A DNA stretch of 64,000 bases from Legionella_C dresdenensis (GCF_042649825.1 NZ_JBHSAB010000003.1:1-64000); one strand, 5' to 3'. Counted from the first letter of the stretch, positions 8,045 to 17,275 are shown. Made by a program: numbers and translations. The notes: generated by a model from the letters alone, not told the origin.

Positions 8045-8250
8045 TTATCCACAGATTTTGTGGATAATGAGAAAATGCCAATTTTATGAAAACCAAATAA
8101 AATCAAGGGGTTGATAAAAGTCAATAGAAATTGGATGAGGATGATTAATTATTTTGAAGGGTAGTTATCCACAGGAGAAATGATCTGTGTTATAGAGAGA
8201 GTGCGGCTGGGGATTCTAACAAATAAAAACTAAAAAAACAGTCTTGACAT
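8045..8250. promoter_or_regulatory. DnaA-box module 2 (three perfect boxes)
   Basis: Perfect DnaA boxes lie at 8045-8053 (plus), 8059-8067 (minus) and 8165-8173 (plus). Order, orientation and spacing match module 1: first-to-third box distance is 120 here and 118 there. The sequence after the third box, AACAAATAAAAACTAAAAAAACA then TCTTGAC, also resembles the matching position of module 1, so the two probably arose by duplication. Together they flank the PspC gene. The 475-bp intergenic region 7954-8428 otherwise contains only the palindromic pair at 8265-8342. Confidence 0.75.
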
Positions 8251-8264
8251 TTTGAGAAAGCGAG

Positions 8265-8342
8265 TGTTGGGCTTTACAGCCCAATCTACGGTGGTTTAAA
8301 TATATCAATTAAAAAGCGTAGGTTGGGCTGTAAAGCCCAACA
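8265..8342. repeat. Paired GTAGGTTGGG palindromes (78 bp)
   Basis: Two near-identical 26-bp units in opposite orientation (8265-8290 and 8317-8342), each itself palindromic (TTGGGCTTTACAGCCCAA and TTGGGCTGTAAAGCCCAA). The GTAG ends point inward and a 26-bp AT-rich centre separates the units. The same layout with outward GTAG ends occurs at 32768-32840. The structure is like a miniature transposable element or an inverted REP pair. Confidence 0.75.
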
Positions 8343-8428
8343 TCCCTTTAATCCTTTTGTAAACATCACTGCTATTCCCTAATAGCTAATGTATAATCTT
8401 ATTGTTAATTTATAAAAGATCACTAATT

Positions 8429-9793
8429 ATGACTATATCGCGCTTCAAGGTTGAACTTAGACCATTATTGACACTGGTTTTGCCGCTGGTACTGACAGGC
8501 ATAGCACAGTCTGCGCCTTTTTTCATTGAGACGGCGTTTTTGGCAAGATTGGGCGAAAATATTCTGGCTGCCGGAGCGTTGGCCAGCTGGCTATATGGAA
8601 TTTTGATAGTCATTGCTTTTGGAACGATGAGTTCAATTAATATTTTAGTAGCTCACAAGCATGGCGCAGGCGATCAGACAGGTATTTCTTATGTGTTTCG
8701 GGATGGGTTTATTCTGGCGTTTTTAATTTCTATTCCATCCGTCATTTTGCTATGGAATATTGCGCCGGTATTTTTGCTGTTTGGTCAGTCAGCAGAAATT
8801 GTGACTCTGGCCACCGCGTATTTACATCCTTTGGCCTGGGGTGTTACTGCCAATATTCTGTTAATAGTTTTTCTTGAATTACTCATTGGTATAGCACAGG
8901 CACGTGAAACCTTGATTTTTAATTTACTGGCTGTGGTTTTTAATATTATCGCCAGCTATTTATTAATTTTCGGAAAATTTGGTTTCCCAAAGCTGGGAAT
9001 AGCCGGCGCAGGCTGGGGAACATCAATTGGCAATTTTCTCGCAGTCATTATTCTGGCTGCATTTGTTTTTGGACGTAAAATATACCGGGGTTACTGTAAA
9101 AACCTGTTTTCACTGCAAGGTAAATCCTATGTAGGCGAGCTGGTTCGAGTGGGTATCCCTATGGGGATAATGTATTGTTTTGAGGTCGCTTATTTCCTGG
9201 CGCTGACATTAATGATGGGAACGATAAGCCCGTTATGGATGGCTGCAAACCAGATTGTGATGCAATATATGGGCTCCTTAACTGGAGTAGTATTCTCAAT
9301 TGCGCAGGCAATTACTGTTAGAATGAGTCATCTGCTTGGTGAGAGAAACATGAAGGCTGCAAGAACTGTCGGGTATTTGGGCGGCATTATTGCGCTGGGT
9401 TATATTTTAGTGATTAATCTGTTTTATCTGTTTACGCCTGAATGGTTGATTGCCGTTGATTTGGATGTTTCAGCTGCAGCTAATCAGAGATTGATTGTAT
9501 ACATTAAATCCTTGTTTATCGGTGCGGCTTTTTTCCAGGTTTTTGAAGCCATCAGGATTGCCTTGTTTGGCGCTTTGCGGGCTTATAAAGATACGCGCTT
9601 TACCCTTTATGCATCAGTGCTCAGTTTCTGGGGCATTGCGCTGCCGCTTGGATATGGCGGCCTCCATTATTTTCACTACAGCGGCGTATGGTTATGGTGG
9701 TCCATGGGGATTGGGGTTTTAGTCAGTGTGGTCTTGCTGGCATGGCGTTTTAAGGTTATATCGGCCAGTCATAATTATGACTATGTAGAATAA
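8429..9793 (+). CDS. MATE-family efflux transporter (NorM-like)
   Basis: A 454-residue polytopic membrane protein with about twelve hydrophobic segments in two similar halves, the layout of MATE multidrug exporters, which exchange Na+ or H+ for cationic drugs. N-terminal family features include LVLPLVLTGIAQSAPFFIETAFLARLG and GAGWGTSIGN in the middle. The frame extends upstream to a TTG at 8402, but the ATG at 8429 is the natural start (MTISRFKVELRPLL). The ribosome site is weak. It stands alone between the DnaA-box region and yicC. The substrate cannot be read from sequence. Confidence 0.9.
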   Translation: MTISRFKVELRPLLTLVLPLVLTGIAQSAPFFIETAFLARLGENILAAGALASWLYGILIVIAFGTMSSINILVAHKHGAGDQTGISYVFRDGFILAFLISIPSVILLWNIAPVFLLFGQSAEIVTLATAYLHPLAWGVTANILLIVFLELLIGIAQARETLIFNLLAVVFNIIASYLLIFGKFGFPKLGIAGAGWGTSIGNFLAVIILAAFVFGRKIYRGYCKNLFSLQGKSYVGELVRVGIPMGIMYCFEVAYFLALTLMMGTISPLWMAANQIVMQYMGSLTGVVFSIAQAITVRMSHLLGERNMKAARTVGYLGGIIALGYILVINLFYLFTPEWLIAVDLDVSAAANQRLIVYIKSLFIGAAFFQVFEAIRIALFGALRAYKDTRFTLYASVLSFWGIALPLGYGGLHYFHYSGVWLWWSMGIGVLVSVVLLAWRFKVISASHNYDYVE

Positions 9794-9856
9794 GCCATTG
9801 CTGATAGAGGGCAATATGGTTTATAGTCGGCCAAATTTAAAATAGAATATTACGAT

Positions 9857-10723
9857 ATGACTTATAGCATGACTGCCTTTGCCAGAGTGCAAGGGGAATT
9901 TAATAGCACTCAGCTCTGCTGGGAAATAAGATCTGTAAATCACCGCTATCTTGAATTGTCTTTTCGTCTACCGGAAGCGTTTCGATTTCTGGAAACTGAA
10001 TTACGCACCATTGCCCGATCTGTAATTGGCCGTGGAAAGCTCGAATGCCAGCTTAAAATAGCCGAGCAGGCTGCAACTGGCCAGCAGCTGATTATTAATG
10101 AACCTTTACTGGCAGCGTTAGTGCAATCGGCAGAAACAATTGCTGGCCGATACCATCTTGCTAATGATGTTTCGGTTAATACTCTTTTGCAGTGGCCAGG
10201 AATGATTGAAGTTGCCGGCACCAACCAGGAGGAAATCGCGGCGGCGGTTATTAAACAGTTTCAGGGAGCTCTGGAGCAATTACAGCAGGTCCGGGTCAGG
10301 GAAGGGCAAGCGCTGCAACAACATATTGCCAAGCGGTTAACCCTGTTGCAAAATGAAATTGATAATGCGCATGCAACCGCAGCAAAACAGACAGGCCAGG
10401 TTCAGGACAAGCTTTTGACTCGTCTGCATGAATTGGCTGTTAATGTTGATAGCGCGCGAATAGAACAGGAAATTGCCCTCATATTAACGAGACTGGATGT
10501 GACCGAAGAGCTGGATCGCCTCAATACGCATGTGCAAGAGGTCGCCCAGACAATACAAAGTAAGGAAGCAGTCGGAAGACGGCTTGATTTTCTCATGCAG
10601 GAGCTGAACAGAGAAGCCAATACTCTCAGTTCAAAATCAGATACAGTCGAGTTAACGCGCCATGCTGTCGAAATGAAAGTGTTGATTGAGCAAATGCGCG
10701 AACAAATTCAGAATATAGAGTAA
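9857..10723 (+). CDS. yicC: YicC-family endoribonuclease
   Basis: A 288-residue member of the YicC/YloC family, with the N-terminal signature MTYSMTAFARVQGE and SVNHRYLELSFRLPE, and the C-terminal DUF1732 block FLMQELNREANTLSSKS ending in VEMKVLIEQMREQIQN. Members act as metal-dependent endoribonucleases in RNA turnover. The gene is followed after four bases by gmk, an arrangement found in many gammaproteobacteria and suggesting one transcript yicC-gmk-rpoZ-spoT. Confidence 0.95.
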   Translation: MTYSMTAFARVQGEFNSTQLCWEIRSVNHRYLELSFRLPEAFRFLETELRTIARSVIGRGKLECQLKIAEQAATGQQLIINEPLLAALVQSAETIAGRYHLANDVSVNTLLQWPGMIEVAGTNQEEIAAAVIKQFQGALEQLQQVRVREGQALQQHIAKRLTLLQNEIDNAHATAAKQTGQVQDKLLTRLHELAVNVDSARIEQEIALILTRLDVTEELDRLNTHVQEVAQTIQSKEAVGRRLDFLMQELNREANTLSSKSDTVELTRHAVEMKVLIEQMREQIQNIE

Positions 10724-10727
10724 TGTC

Positions 10728-11351
10728 ATGATAGAGTCATCAACAGGAAACTTGTTTATTGTTGCCGCACCATCAGGTGGCGGTAAAACCAGCCTCGTCA
10801 AACATCTGGTTGCCTCACTGGACAAAATCGAGGTATCCGTCTCGCATACAACCCGGGTTGCCCGGCCTGGCGAACAAGATGGCGTTAATTATTTTTTTAT
10901 CGATAAGCAAAAATTTACTGCCATGATCGAGCAAAATGCCTTTATTGAGCATGCACAGGTCTTTGGCCATTATTACGGTACTTCCGTTGCCCAAATCGAA
11001 AAGAGGCTGCAGGAAGGGATTGATGTAGTGCTTGATATAGACTGGCAAGGCGCCCAACAAATCCGCGGCCTTTTTCCGCATGCTGTCAGCATTTTTATTA
11101 TTCCGCCATCACTTGACGCCTTAAAACAGCGTCTGACCGATCGCCGTCAGGATAATGAAGATACAATAGCCAGTCGAATGCAGAAGGCTCAGGATGAGTT
11201 AAGCCACTATGTCGAGTTTGATTATTTAATCGTAAATGACCAATTTGACAAAGCAGCTGAGGAATTACAGGCAATTGTAATCGCCAATCGCCTGCAAACC
11301 AGCCGGCAATCGACTAAAATTGGTAAACTACTTTCATTATTGCTGGCATAA
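10728..11351 (+). CDS. gmk: Guanylate kinase
   Basis: Phosphorylates GMP to GDP with ATP. The 207-residue sequence has the P-loop APSGGGKTS (residues 14-22), the GMP-binding SVSHTTRVARPGE-GVNYFF region and the lid QRLTDRRQDNEDTIASRM. It starts four bases after yicC and is followed by rpoZ and spoT, so GTP synthesis and ppGpp metabolism are in one cluster, as in E. coli. Confidence 0.97.
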   Translation: MIESSTGNLFIVAAPSGGGKTSLVKHLVASLDKIEVSVSHTTRVARPGEQDGVNYFFIDKQKFTAMIEQNAFIEHAQVFGHYYGTSVAQIEKRLQEGIDVVLDIDWQGAQQIRGLFPHAVSIFIIPPSLDALKQRLTDRRQDNEDTIASRMQKAQDELSHYVEFDYLIVNDQFDKAAEELQAIVIANRLQTSRQSTKIGKLLSLLLA

Positions 11352-11399
11352 AGTTAAAATAAGATATTTTGCCTATATTTATTTAGAGGAGGGCCATAA

Positions 11400-11603
11400 A
11401 TGGCACGTGTAACTGTAGAAGATTGTCTGGAACATGTGGCAAATCGGTTTGAACTGGTAATGGTCGCGGCCAAGCGCGCGCGTGAAATTGCTGTTCACGG
11501 TGAGCAACCCCTGGTGGAATGGGAAAATGACAAACCCACAGTCGTTGCGCTTCGTGAGATTGCCGAAGGCCTGATTACTCCAGAAATTCTGGAAAAAGAT
11601 TAA
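11400..11603 (+). CDS. rpoZ: RNA polymerase omega subunit
   Basis: The smallest RNA polymerase subunit, which helps fold beta-prime and forms part of a ppGpp-binding site. The 67-residue product begins MARVTVEDCLEHVANRFELVMVA, diagnostic for omega, with the conserved AAKRAREI helix. It is shorter than the 91-residue E. coli protein, lacking the poorly conserved tail. A strong GAGGAGG precedes the ATG. It lies in the usual place between gmk and spoT. Confidence 0.97.
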   Translation: MARVTVEDCLEHVANRFELVMVAAKRAREIAVHGEQPLVEWENDKPTVVALREIAEGLITPEILEKD

Positions 11604-11661
11604 TAATTCAGAGGCTTTAGGCAGCTGTAACTGAGTTGTAAAAAAAGCGAGGGAGTATAGG

Positions 11662-13785
11662 GTGGGCTACTTTACGGAGTTGAAAGAAGAGCTTGAACGC
11701 TATCTTGAACCTGCGCAAATTGACAAATGCTATCAGGCATATATGGTTGCTGAGAAAGCACACAAAGGTCAAATGCGCCGTTCTGGCGAGCCTTATATTA
11801 CCCATCCTGTTGCTGCGGCATTAATTCTTGCCCGCATGCGCCTTGATTTTCAGACCATTATGGCAACTTTGCTTCATGATGTTGTTGAAGACACGGCAAT
11901 CAGTAAAGAAGATTTAACCCAGCAATTTGGCGAAGAAGTAACCGCGTTGGTTGATGGAGTAACCAAGCTTACCAAAATCAAGTTTGAATCCCGAGCCGAG
12001 GCGCAAGCTGAGAATTTTCGCAAGATGGTTCTTGCGATGGTTAAAGATATTCGGGTCATTATTGTCAAACTGGCTGACCGCTACCATAACATGCGCACCC
12101 TTGGCGCCATGCCAGGCGCCAAACGCCGCCGTATCGCGATTGAAACCCTTGAAATTTATGCCCCTATCGCTAACCGTCTGGGGATGCATGCGATTTATGT
12201 GGGGCTTGAGGACTTAGGTTTTCAGGCATTATATCCAATGCGCTACCGCGCCATTAGATCCGCTGTGGAAAAATCACGCGGCAACCGCCATGAACTAACT
12301 AAAAAAATCGAGCAGGATCTGGAGCAGGCGCTAAACCAGCTTGCTATTCCATACGAGCACGTTTTTGGCCGTCAGAAGCATTTATACAGTATTTATCGCA
12401 AAATGCGTCAGAAAAAAGCGTCTTTTGCTGAAATTACCGATGTGTTCGCGTTCAGGGTCATTACTGAAGATATTGATTCCTGCTATCGGGTTATGGGTGC
12501 ATTGCACCGTACCTACAAGCCGGTTCCTCAGCGCTTTAAGGATTATATCGGTATCCCCAAGGTCAATGGCTACCAATCCTTGCATACCACGTTATTTGGC
12601 CCCTTTGGCGTGCCGCTTGAGGTTCAGATCCGAACCCGTGAGATGGACAAGGTGGCTGATAACGGGGTTGCTGCTCACTGGATTTATAAATCCTCAGGCC
12701 TGGAAGTTAATGAAGCGCAGCTTCGTGCCCGGGAATGGGTGCAGCGCTTGCTTGAAATGCAGCGCAGTACGGGTAATTCGCTCGAGTTTATTGAAAACGT
12801 CAAAATAGATCTGATTCCTGATGAAATTTATGTCTTTTCACCTAAAGGACATATTATGGAGCTGCCCAAAGGGGCGACACCCGTTGATTTTGCCTATACG
12901 GTTCATTCTGATGTCGGTAATAGCTGCGTTGCTGCCAAAGTAAACCGGCGTCTGGTTCCGCTTAGCATACCGTTGACCAACGGGCAGACGGTAGAAATTA
13001 TTACAGCACCCAGTGCCAATCCAAATCCGGCATGGCTGAATTTCGTTGTAACCGGCAAGGCGCGCAGCAATATTCGTCATTTTCTGAAAAGCCAGCAACA
13101 TGCGGAATCCATTGCTCTGGGCCGGCGTTTGCTGGAGCAGGCGCTGGCCGAGCTTGCAAGCGATTATGCCAAAGTGCCGCCTGAATCGTTGAAAGCTCTG
13201 CTTCATGATTTGAATTATAAATCTGCCGATGAATTGCTTTATGCTTTGGGTATCGGCAATCAGATGCCGATGGTAATTGCCAAACGTCTGGTAGTAACGC
13301 CTGACAACAATGAGCTTGATAAGGCGGATCAAAGCCGTCCGCTGGCAATTAAGGGAACCGAAGGGATGGTGGTGCATTTCGCCGATTGCTGCCAGCCCAT
13401 ACCGGGCGACAAAATTGTTGGCCGGTTCCAGCAGGGCAGGGGGATTATTGTCCATGCCAGCGATTGTAACCAGATTAACCGCCGTCATAGTAATCCTGAG
13501 CAATATGTATCGTTGCGTTGGGATGAGCAGGTTCAGGGTGAATTCTGGGTTGATATTACGGTGGACGTCGCCAATCAGCGCGGCGTGTTAGCTGCGCTTG
13601 CAACTGCGATTGCCGAAGCGGATTCGAATATTGGAAATATTAATGTCGATCCACGGGATGGACGCCACAATTCGGTCACGTTTTCGATTAGTGTAAGAGA
13701 CAGAGTGCATTTGGCGCGGGTAATGCGCCGTTTACGCGCGAATAAAGTTGTATTACGCTTATATCGTAAAAAACAAGGGGAATAA
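11662..13785 (+). CDS. spoT: Bifunctional (p)ppGpp synthetase/hydrolase
   Basis: Makes and degrades the alarmone (p)ppGpp. At 707 residues it has all RSH domains: the HD hydrolase domain (about residues 20-200) with intact H48, H72 and D73 in LLHDVVEDT, the synthetase domain (about 235-350) with YRVMGALHRTYKPVP and GYQSLHTTLFGP, the TGS domain (about 385-450, VFSPKGHIMELPKGATPVDFAY) and a C-terminal ACT domain. The intact HD motif marks it as SpoT-type rather than RelA-type. The start is a GTG at 11662 preceded by GAGGGAG. It follows rpoZ by 58 bases and precedes ridA by three. Confidence 0.97.
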   Translation: MGYFTELKEELERYLEPAQIDKCYQAYMVAEKAHKGQMRRSGEPYITHPVAAALILARMRLDFQTIMATLLHDVVEDTAISKEDLTQQFGEEVTALVDGVTKLTKIKFESRAEAQAENFRKMVLAMVKDIRVIIVKLADRYHNMRTLGAMPGAKRRRIAIETLEIYAPIANRLGMHAIYVGLEDLGFQALYPMRYRAIRSAVEKSRGNRHELTKKIEQDLEQALNQLAIPYEHVFGRQKHLYSIYRKMRQKKASFAEITDVFAFRVITEDIDSCYRVMGALHRTYKPVPQRFKDYIGIPKVNGYQSLHTTLFGPFGVPLEVQIRTREMDKVADNGVAAHWIYKSSGLEVNEAQLRAREWVQRLLEMQRSTGNSLEFIENVKIDLIPDEIYVFSPKGHIMELPKGATPVDFAYTVHSDVGNSCVAAKVNRRLVPLSIPLTNGQTVEIITAPSANPNPAWLNFVVTGKARSNIRHFLKSQQHAESIALGRRLLEQALAELASDYAKVPPESLKALLHDLNYKSADELLYALGIGNQMPMVIAKRLVVTPDNNELDKADQSRPLAIKGTEGMVVHFADCCQPIPGDKIVGRFQQGRGIIVHASDCNQINRRHSNPEQYVSLRWDEQVQGEFWVDITVDVANQRGVLAALATAIAEADSNIGNINVDPRDGRHNSVTFSISVRDRVHLARVMRRLRANKVVLRLYRKKQGE

Positions 13786-13788
13786 TCC

Positions 13789-14175
13789 ATGCAAACAATC
13801 AATACGACTTTGGCGCCTGCAGCAATCGGAACTTATAGCCAGGCAGTACGTTGCGGCGACACGGTTTATTTATCAGGCCAGATTCCGCTTGATCCGCAGA
13901 CCATGCAATTATGCAGCGATGAAATCAGGCTGCAAATCAATCAGGTTTTTGACAATTTAAGCGCGGTTTGCGAAGCGGCAGGCGGCAATCTGGCTAAAAT
14001 AGTCAAATTGAATGTTTACCTGACTGATTTAAACCATTTTCCTCTGATTAATGAAGCCATGTCGCGATATTTTTCTGAACCCTTTCCGGCTCGGGCGGCA
14101 GTTGGCGTTTCGGCTTTACCACGCGGCGCTCAGGTAGAGATCGAAGGCATTATGGTATTAAATCAGGGTGACTGA
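13789..14175 (+). CDS. ridA: RidA-family enamine/imine deaminase
   Basis: Hydrolyses reactive enamine/imine intermediates released by PLP enzymes such as threonine dehydratase, protecting the cell from 2-aminoacrylate. The 128-residue protein has the N-terminal PAAIGTYSQAV, the GQIPLDP block and the key arginine in FPARAAVGVSALPRGAQVEIE. It starts three bases after spoT and overlaps the next gene by eight bases, so it belongs to the same operon. The E. coli gene yjgF lies elsewhere, but ridA next to spoT is seen in several gammaproteobacteria. Confidence 0.95.
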   Translation: MQTINTTLAPAAIGTYSQAVRCGDTVYLSGQIPLDPQTMQLCSDEIRLQINQVFDNLSAVCEAAGGNLAKIVKLNVYLTDLNHFPLINEAMSRYFSEPFPARAAVGVSALPRGAQVEIEGIMVLNQGD

Positions 14176-14653
14176 TTATCCAGGCTCTTCAGGCGGACGT
14201 TCCATGTATCTTGTGGCCTGGATTTTTTTCTTTGGCCTCATGATGCTGTTTTTTTATTATTATGGCAAGGCTGAAGACGGGCAGTATCAAATTCAACGCG
14301 GTTCCCTGACTATTAAGGCCGACAGGCATGGACATTATCGTGTTCCGGGGAATATTAACGGCGTGCCGGTGAAGTTTATGCTTGATACGGGTGCAACGCT
14401 GGTGGCGGTTCCGCAGGCGCTGGCTGATCAGCTGGGTTTGCAGTCGCTTTATCCAACTACATTACAAACGGCAAGCGGTAATATAACCGGCTATCTGACC
14501 CGATTAAACAGTCTTCGCTTTGCAAACTTTAATTTAACCAATGTCAAAGCGGTGATAATCCCGACTCCTGATAATACCGTCCTGTTGGGTATGAATGTAT
14601 TGAGCCAGTTTCTTATCTCTCAGGAAGATGGCAAATTGCTGATAAAAAAATAA
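14168..14653 (+). CDS. Membrane-anchored retropepsin-like aspartic protease
   Basis: A 161-residue protein with one N-terminal membrane segment (LVAWIFFFGLMMLFFYYYG, about residues 13-31) followed by a single aspartic-protease lobe. The catalytic motif is LDTGATLVAVP; the second signature LLGMNVLSQF is also present. This matches the clan AA, TIGR02281-type proteases of proteobacteria, which dimerise to form the active site in the periplasm. The GTG start overlaps the end of ridA by eight bases. The natural substrate is unknown. Confidence 0.88.
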   Translation: MTDYPGSSGGRSMYLVAWIFFFGLMMLFFYYYGKAEDGQYQIQRGSLTIKADRHGHYRVPGNINGVPVKFMLDTGATLVAVPQALADQLGLQSLYPTTLQTASGNITGYLTRLNSLRFANFNLTNVKAVIIPTPDNTVLLGMNVLSQFLISQEDGKLLIKK

Positions 14654-14684
14654 TCTGAAAATTAATAAATATAGAAGTTAAGTT

Positions 14685-16541
14685 ATGAGTATTATTACCT
14701 TAAATAATGTCACCCTGAATGTTGCCGGCAATCGATTACTGGATGAGGCGGATTGGCAGATTCAACCTAAGGATCGAATCGCGCTGGTTGGACGTAATGG
14801 CGCTGGTAAATCATCCTTATTAAATTTATTGCAGGGAAAACTGGTCGCGGACAGCGGGCAGATCAATAAATTGAGCGGTTTGAAAATCGCCGGTTTAATG
14901 CAGGAAGTACCGGTTAACGAGGAAAATGAATCGGTTTATCATTTTCTGGTAAAAGGACTGGGTGAAGCAGGTGAAGTCCTTGCTGAATTTCAGCAATTAT
15001 CGCAAACTGGTGATACCAAATCATTGGCTCTGTGCCAGCAGAAAATGGATAACCTGCATGCCTGGGATTTACTGCCGCGAGTAGAAATGATGGCAACTCG
15101 CCTTGGTATCGATACCCAGGGGCAGATGAAAGGTCTTTCAGGCGGGATGAAGCGGCGGGTATTGCTGGCGGCGGCGCTGATTGCAGCCCCCGATCTGTTA
15201 TTGCTTGATGAGCCGACTAACCACCTTGATGTTAATGCCATCGAATGGCTTGAATCCTATCTTAAAAATTACCATGGCAGCTTGCTGGTGGTTACCCATG
15301 ACCGGGAATTCTTAAGTCAGGTAGCCAATTGCATTGTTGAAATTGATCGCGGCAAACTCTATGTCCACAACTGTGATTACGAAAGCTATCTTGATCGCCG
15401 TGAAGCAATGCGGGAGGCTGAGCAGCGGCATAATGATTTATTTGATAAAAAACTCAGTGAGGAAGAAGCCTGGATTAGAACCGGGATCAAGGCAAGACGT
15501 ACCCGTAACGAAGGCCGGGTGCGGGCCTTAAAAGCCATGCGTGAGCAATACAAAGCCCGGCGTAACCAGTTAGGTAAAGTACAGGCCATGTCGCTTGATG
15601 TTTCCCGTTCTGGCGCGATGGTAATTGAAGCTGAGAAAATCAGTTACAATGTTCCGGGAAAAAATTTAATTAATGACCTGTCCTTATTAATTACTCGCGG
15701 TGATAAGCTGGGTATTATTGGGCCAAATGGTTGCGGTAAAACAACCTTAATCCGCTTATTGTTAGGGGAATTGCAACCTGAATCGGGTACGGTACGGCAG
15801 GGAACTGCGCTGGACGTAGCTTATTTTGATCAGTTACGCCGCCAGCTTGATGAGCAGCAAACCGTGATGGCTAATGTAGCCGACGGCGCCGATCACGTGA
15901 CTATTAATGGCAAGCAAAAACATGTCGCGACTTATCTGCGTGAGTTTTTATTTCCTGCCGAGCGTTTTAATCAAACGGTTGCAACCCTGTCAGGCGGGGA
16001 GCGTAATCGCTTATTATTAGCTAAATTATTTGCCAGGCCGGTAAATTTACTGGTATTGGATGAGCCCACTAACGATCTTGATATTGAAACCCTGGAATTA
16101 TTGGAAACCATGCTGATTGATTACCCTGGAACATTGATTCTCATCAGTCATGATCGGGCGTTTATTAATCAGGTGGTTACCAGTGTGCTAGTTTGGGAAG
16201 GGGAAGGACGCTTTAATGAATATGTCGGCGGTTATGAAGATTATCGGGATCAGAAAAAGCAGCAACAGCAGCGCGAAGCGGCAGCTGTAGCGCCAAAACC
16301 GATAAAGCGTAATAATAGCCATAAGCTAAGTTTTAATGAGCAGCGCGAGCTTACGCAGTTGCCGCAGAAAATTGAGCAGTTAGAACAAAAGGTTGCTGAT
16401 TTGCAATTACAGATGGCCCAACCTGATTTTTATCAGCAGGATGCCAAGGCGCTGGCAGCACATAATCGGCAATTACAGGACGATGAACAGGCACTTTCAG
16501 CGCTATATCAGCGCTGGGAAGAGCTTGAAGATAAAGGATAA
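14685..16541 (+). CDS. uup: ABC-F family ATPase, Uup-like
   Basis: A cytoplasmic protein with two ABC ATPase domains and no membrane segments. Domain 1 has Walker A GRNGAGKSS and LSGGMKRR, domain 2 has GPNGCGKTT and LSGGERNR, with LLDEPTNHLD and VLDEPTNDLD as the Walker B blocks. The linker (about residues 235-310) is charged, as in ABC-F translation factors, and the C-terminal helical hairpin (from about 550, LPQKIEQLEQKV) is the Uup-type domain. At 618 residues it is close to E. coli Uup (635). Uup affects ribosome function and transposon excision. A small membrane-protein gene follows after four bases. Confidence 0.92.
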   Translation: MSIITLNNVTLNVAGNRLLDEADWQIQPKDRIALVGRNGAGKSSLLNLLQGKLVADSGQINKLSGLKIAGLMQEVPVNEENESVYHFLVKGLGEAGEVLAEFQQLSQTGDTKSLALCQQKMDNLHAWDLLPRVEMMATRLGIDTQGQMKGLSGGMKRRVLLAAALIAAPDLLLLDEPTNHLDVNAIEWLESYLKNYHGSLLVVTHDREFLSQVANCIVEIDRGKLYVHNCDYESYLDRREAMREAEQRHNDLFDKKLSEEEAWIRTGIKARRTRNEGRVRALKAMREQYKARRNQLGKVQAMSLDVSRSGAMVIEAEKISYNVPGKNLINDLSLLITRGDKLGIIGPNGCGKTTLIRLLLGELQPESGTVRQGTALDVAYFDQLRRQLDEQQTVMANVADGADHVTINGKQKHVATYLREFLFPAERFNQTVATLSGGERNRLLLAKLFARPVNLLVLDEPTNDLDIETLELLETMLIDYPGTLILISHDRAFINQVVTSVLVWEGEGRFNEYVGGYEDYRDQKKQQQQREAAAVAPKPIKRNNSHKLSFNEQRELTQLPQKIEQLEQKVADLQLQMAQPDFYQQDAKALAAHNRQLQDDEQALSALYQRWEELEDKG

Positions 16542-16545
16542 ATCT

Positions 16546-16998
16546 ATGCTATATACGTTAGCGCTTTTAGTAGTATTGGCTTCAATTTTTGTATTTTTTT
16601 CACAAGAATTTAGCAATATGGCCAAGAAATTGTTTTCAATTTTCTGGATAAGACTGCTGCTGCCCTTAATCCTGGCTTCTATTGTGGTTGCCCGTTATGA
16701 GTTATGGATTTTGGTTGGTGCAGTTTATTTAAAAAATATGATTGATAATGCCGTTGCTGTTCTGGCAAGTCTGTTACCGTATCAGTCGGGTTCAGTGGCA
16801 ACAATTAAAATCCTTTTATTGCTGTTATTGACCTTAGTGCCAGGGTTTGCACTGGATTACTATTCGGTACGCAAAACCTATGTTCCCTATAAGCATACCT
16901 GGATAGTCATGGTACTGATCTGGCTATTTGTATTGATATTCCTACTGGTTCCAATACAAAACCCGCTGGTCAGTGAGTTTGCATCTCCCCAAGCATAA
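16546..16998 (+). CDS. Hypothetical inner-membrane protein, 150 aa
   Basis: The ATG at 16546 has a good site (AAGGATAA) and lies four bases after the uup stop. The product has four hydrophobic segments (MLYTLALLVVLASIFVFF, IRLLLPLILASIVV, IKILLLLLLTLVPGFALDYY and TWIVMVLIWLFVLIFLLVP). The frame is open further upstream inside uup, but that part is an overlap artefact. No family recognised. Its tail overlaps the convergent lipoprotein gene by 29 bases. Confidence 0.8.
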   Translation: MLYTLALLVVLASIFVFFSQEFSNMAKKLFSIFWIRLLLPLILASIVVARYELWILVGAVYLKNMIDNAVAVLASLLPYQSGSVATIKILLLLLLTLVPGFALDYYSVRKTYVPYKHTWIVMVLIWLFVLIFLLVPIQNPLVSEFASPQA

Positions 16999-17275
16999 AT
17001 GGGTAATCAAGCCGGCATTGCATCTGGCCGTCAATCAGGTTTTTCTGGTTTGAGTAGCGGCCATACTGCATTGCCTGATAAACCTTGCAAGGCTCAACGC
17101 TTGGAAAACAACCGCGGCGATATTGCCAGACCACCCCTTCATTCTGACAAGTCAGCATCCGCCCATCAATACAAATATACTGCGGCCTGCCGGTTTTGGG
17201 TTCAGGCGTAACACAGCCGCCTGCAAAAGCCAGCACTGGTAATAATGCAAGAGCAATACCTGTTTTTATTATCAT
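16970..17275 (-). CDS. Small Cys-containing lipoprotein, 101 aa
   Basis: The N-terminus MIIKTGIALALLPVLAFAGGC is a lipoprotein signal with a lipobox-like AGGC at residues 18-21. The mature part is about 80 residues with five further cysteines, including a possible knot CIDGRMLTCQNEG and CFPSVEPC, so it is probably disulfide-bonded in the periplasm. The C-terminal 29 bases overlap the convergent membrane-protein gene. A possible GAGGCT precedes the start. No family recognised. Confidence 0.65.
   Translation of the reverse strand: MIIKTGIALALLPVLAFAGGCVTPEPKTGRPQYICIDGRMLTCQNEGVVWQYRRGCFPSVEPCKVYQAMQYGRYSNQKNLIDGQMQCRLDYPFMLGEMQTH

Noticed and set aside
7436..8250. Calling the DnaA-box region a proven origin of replication
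   Set aside because: Genes on both sides point the same way and neither dnaA nor other origin neighbours are present; a titration or regulatory site is equally possible, so it is listed only as DnaA-box modules.
12838..13503. A long antisense open frame (221 codons) inside spoT
   Set aside because: It lies entirely within the well-supported spoT gene on the other strand and has no start site; it is a codon-bias shadow.
16393..16545. N-terminal extension of the 150-aa membrane protein into uup
   Set aside because: The ATG at 16546 has a good ribosome site and begins a membrane protein; the upstream part is the overlap with uup read in another frame.
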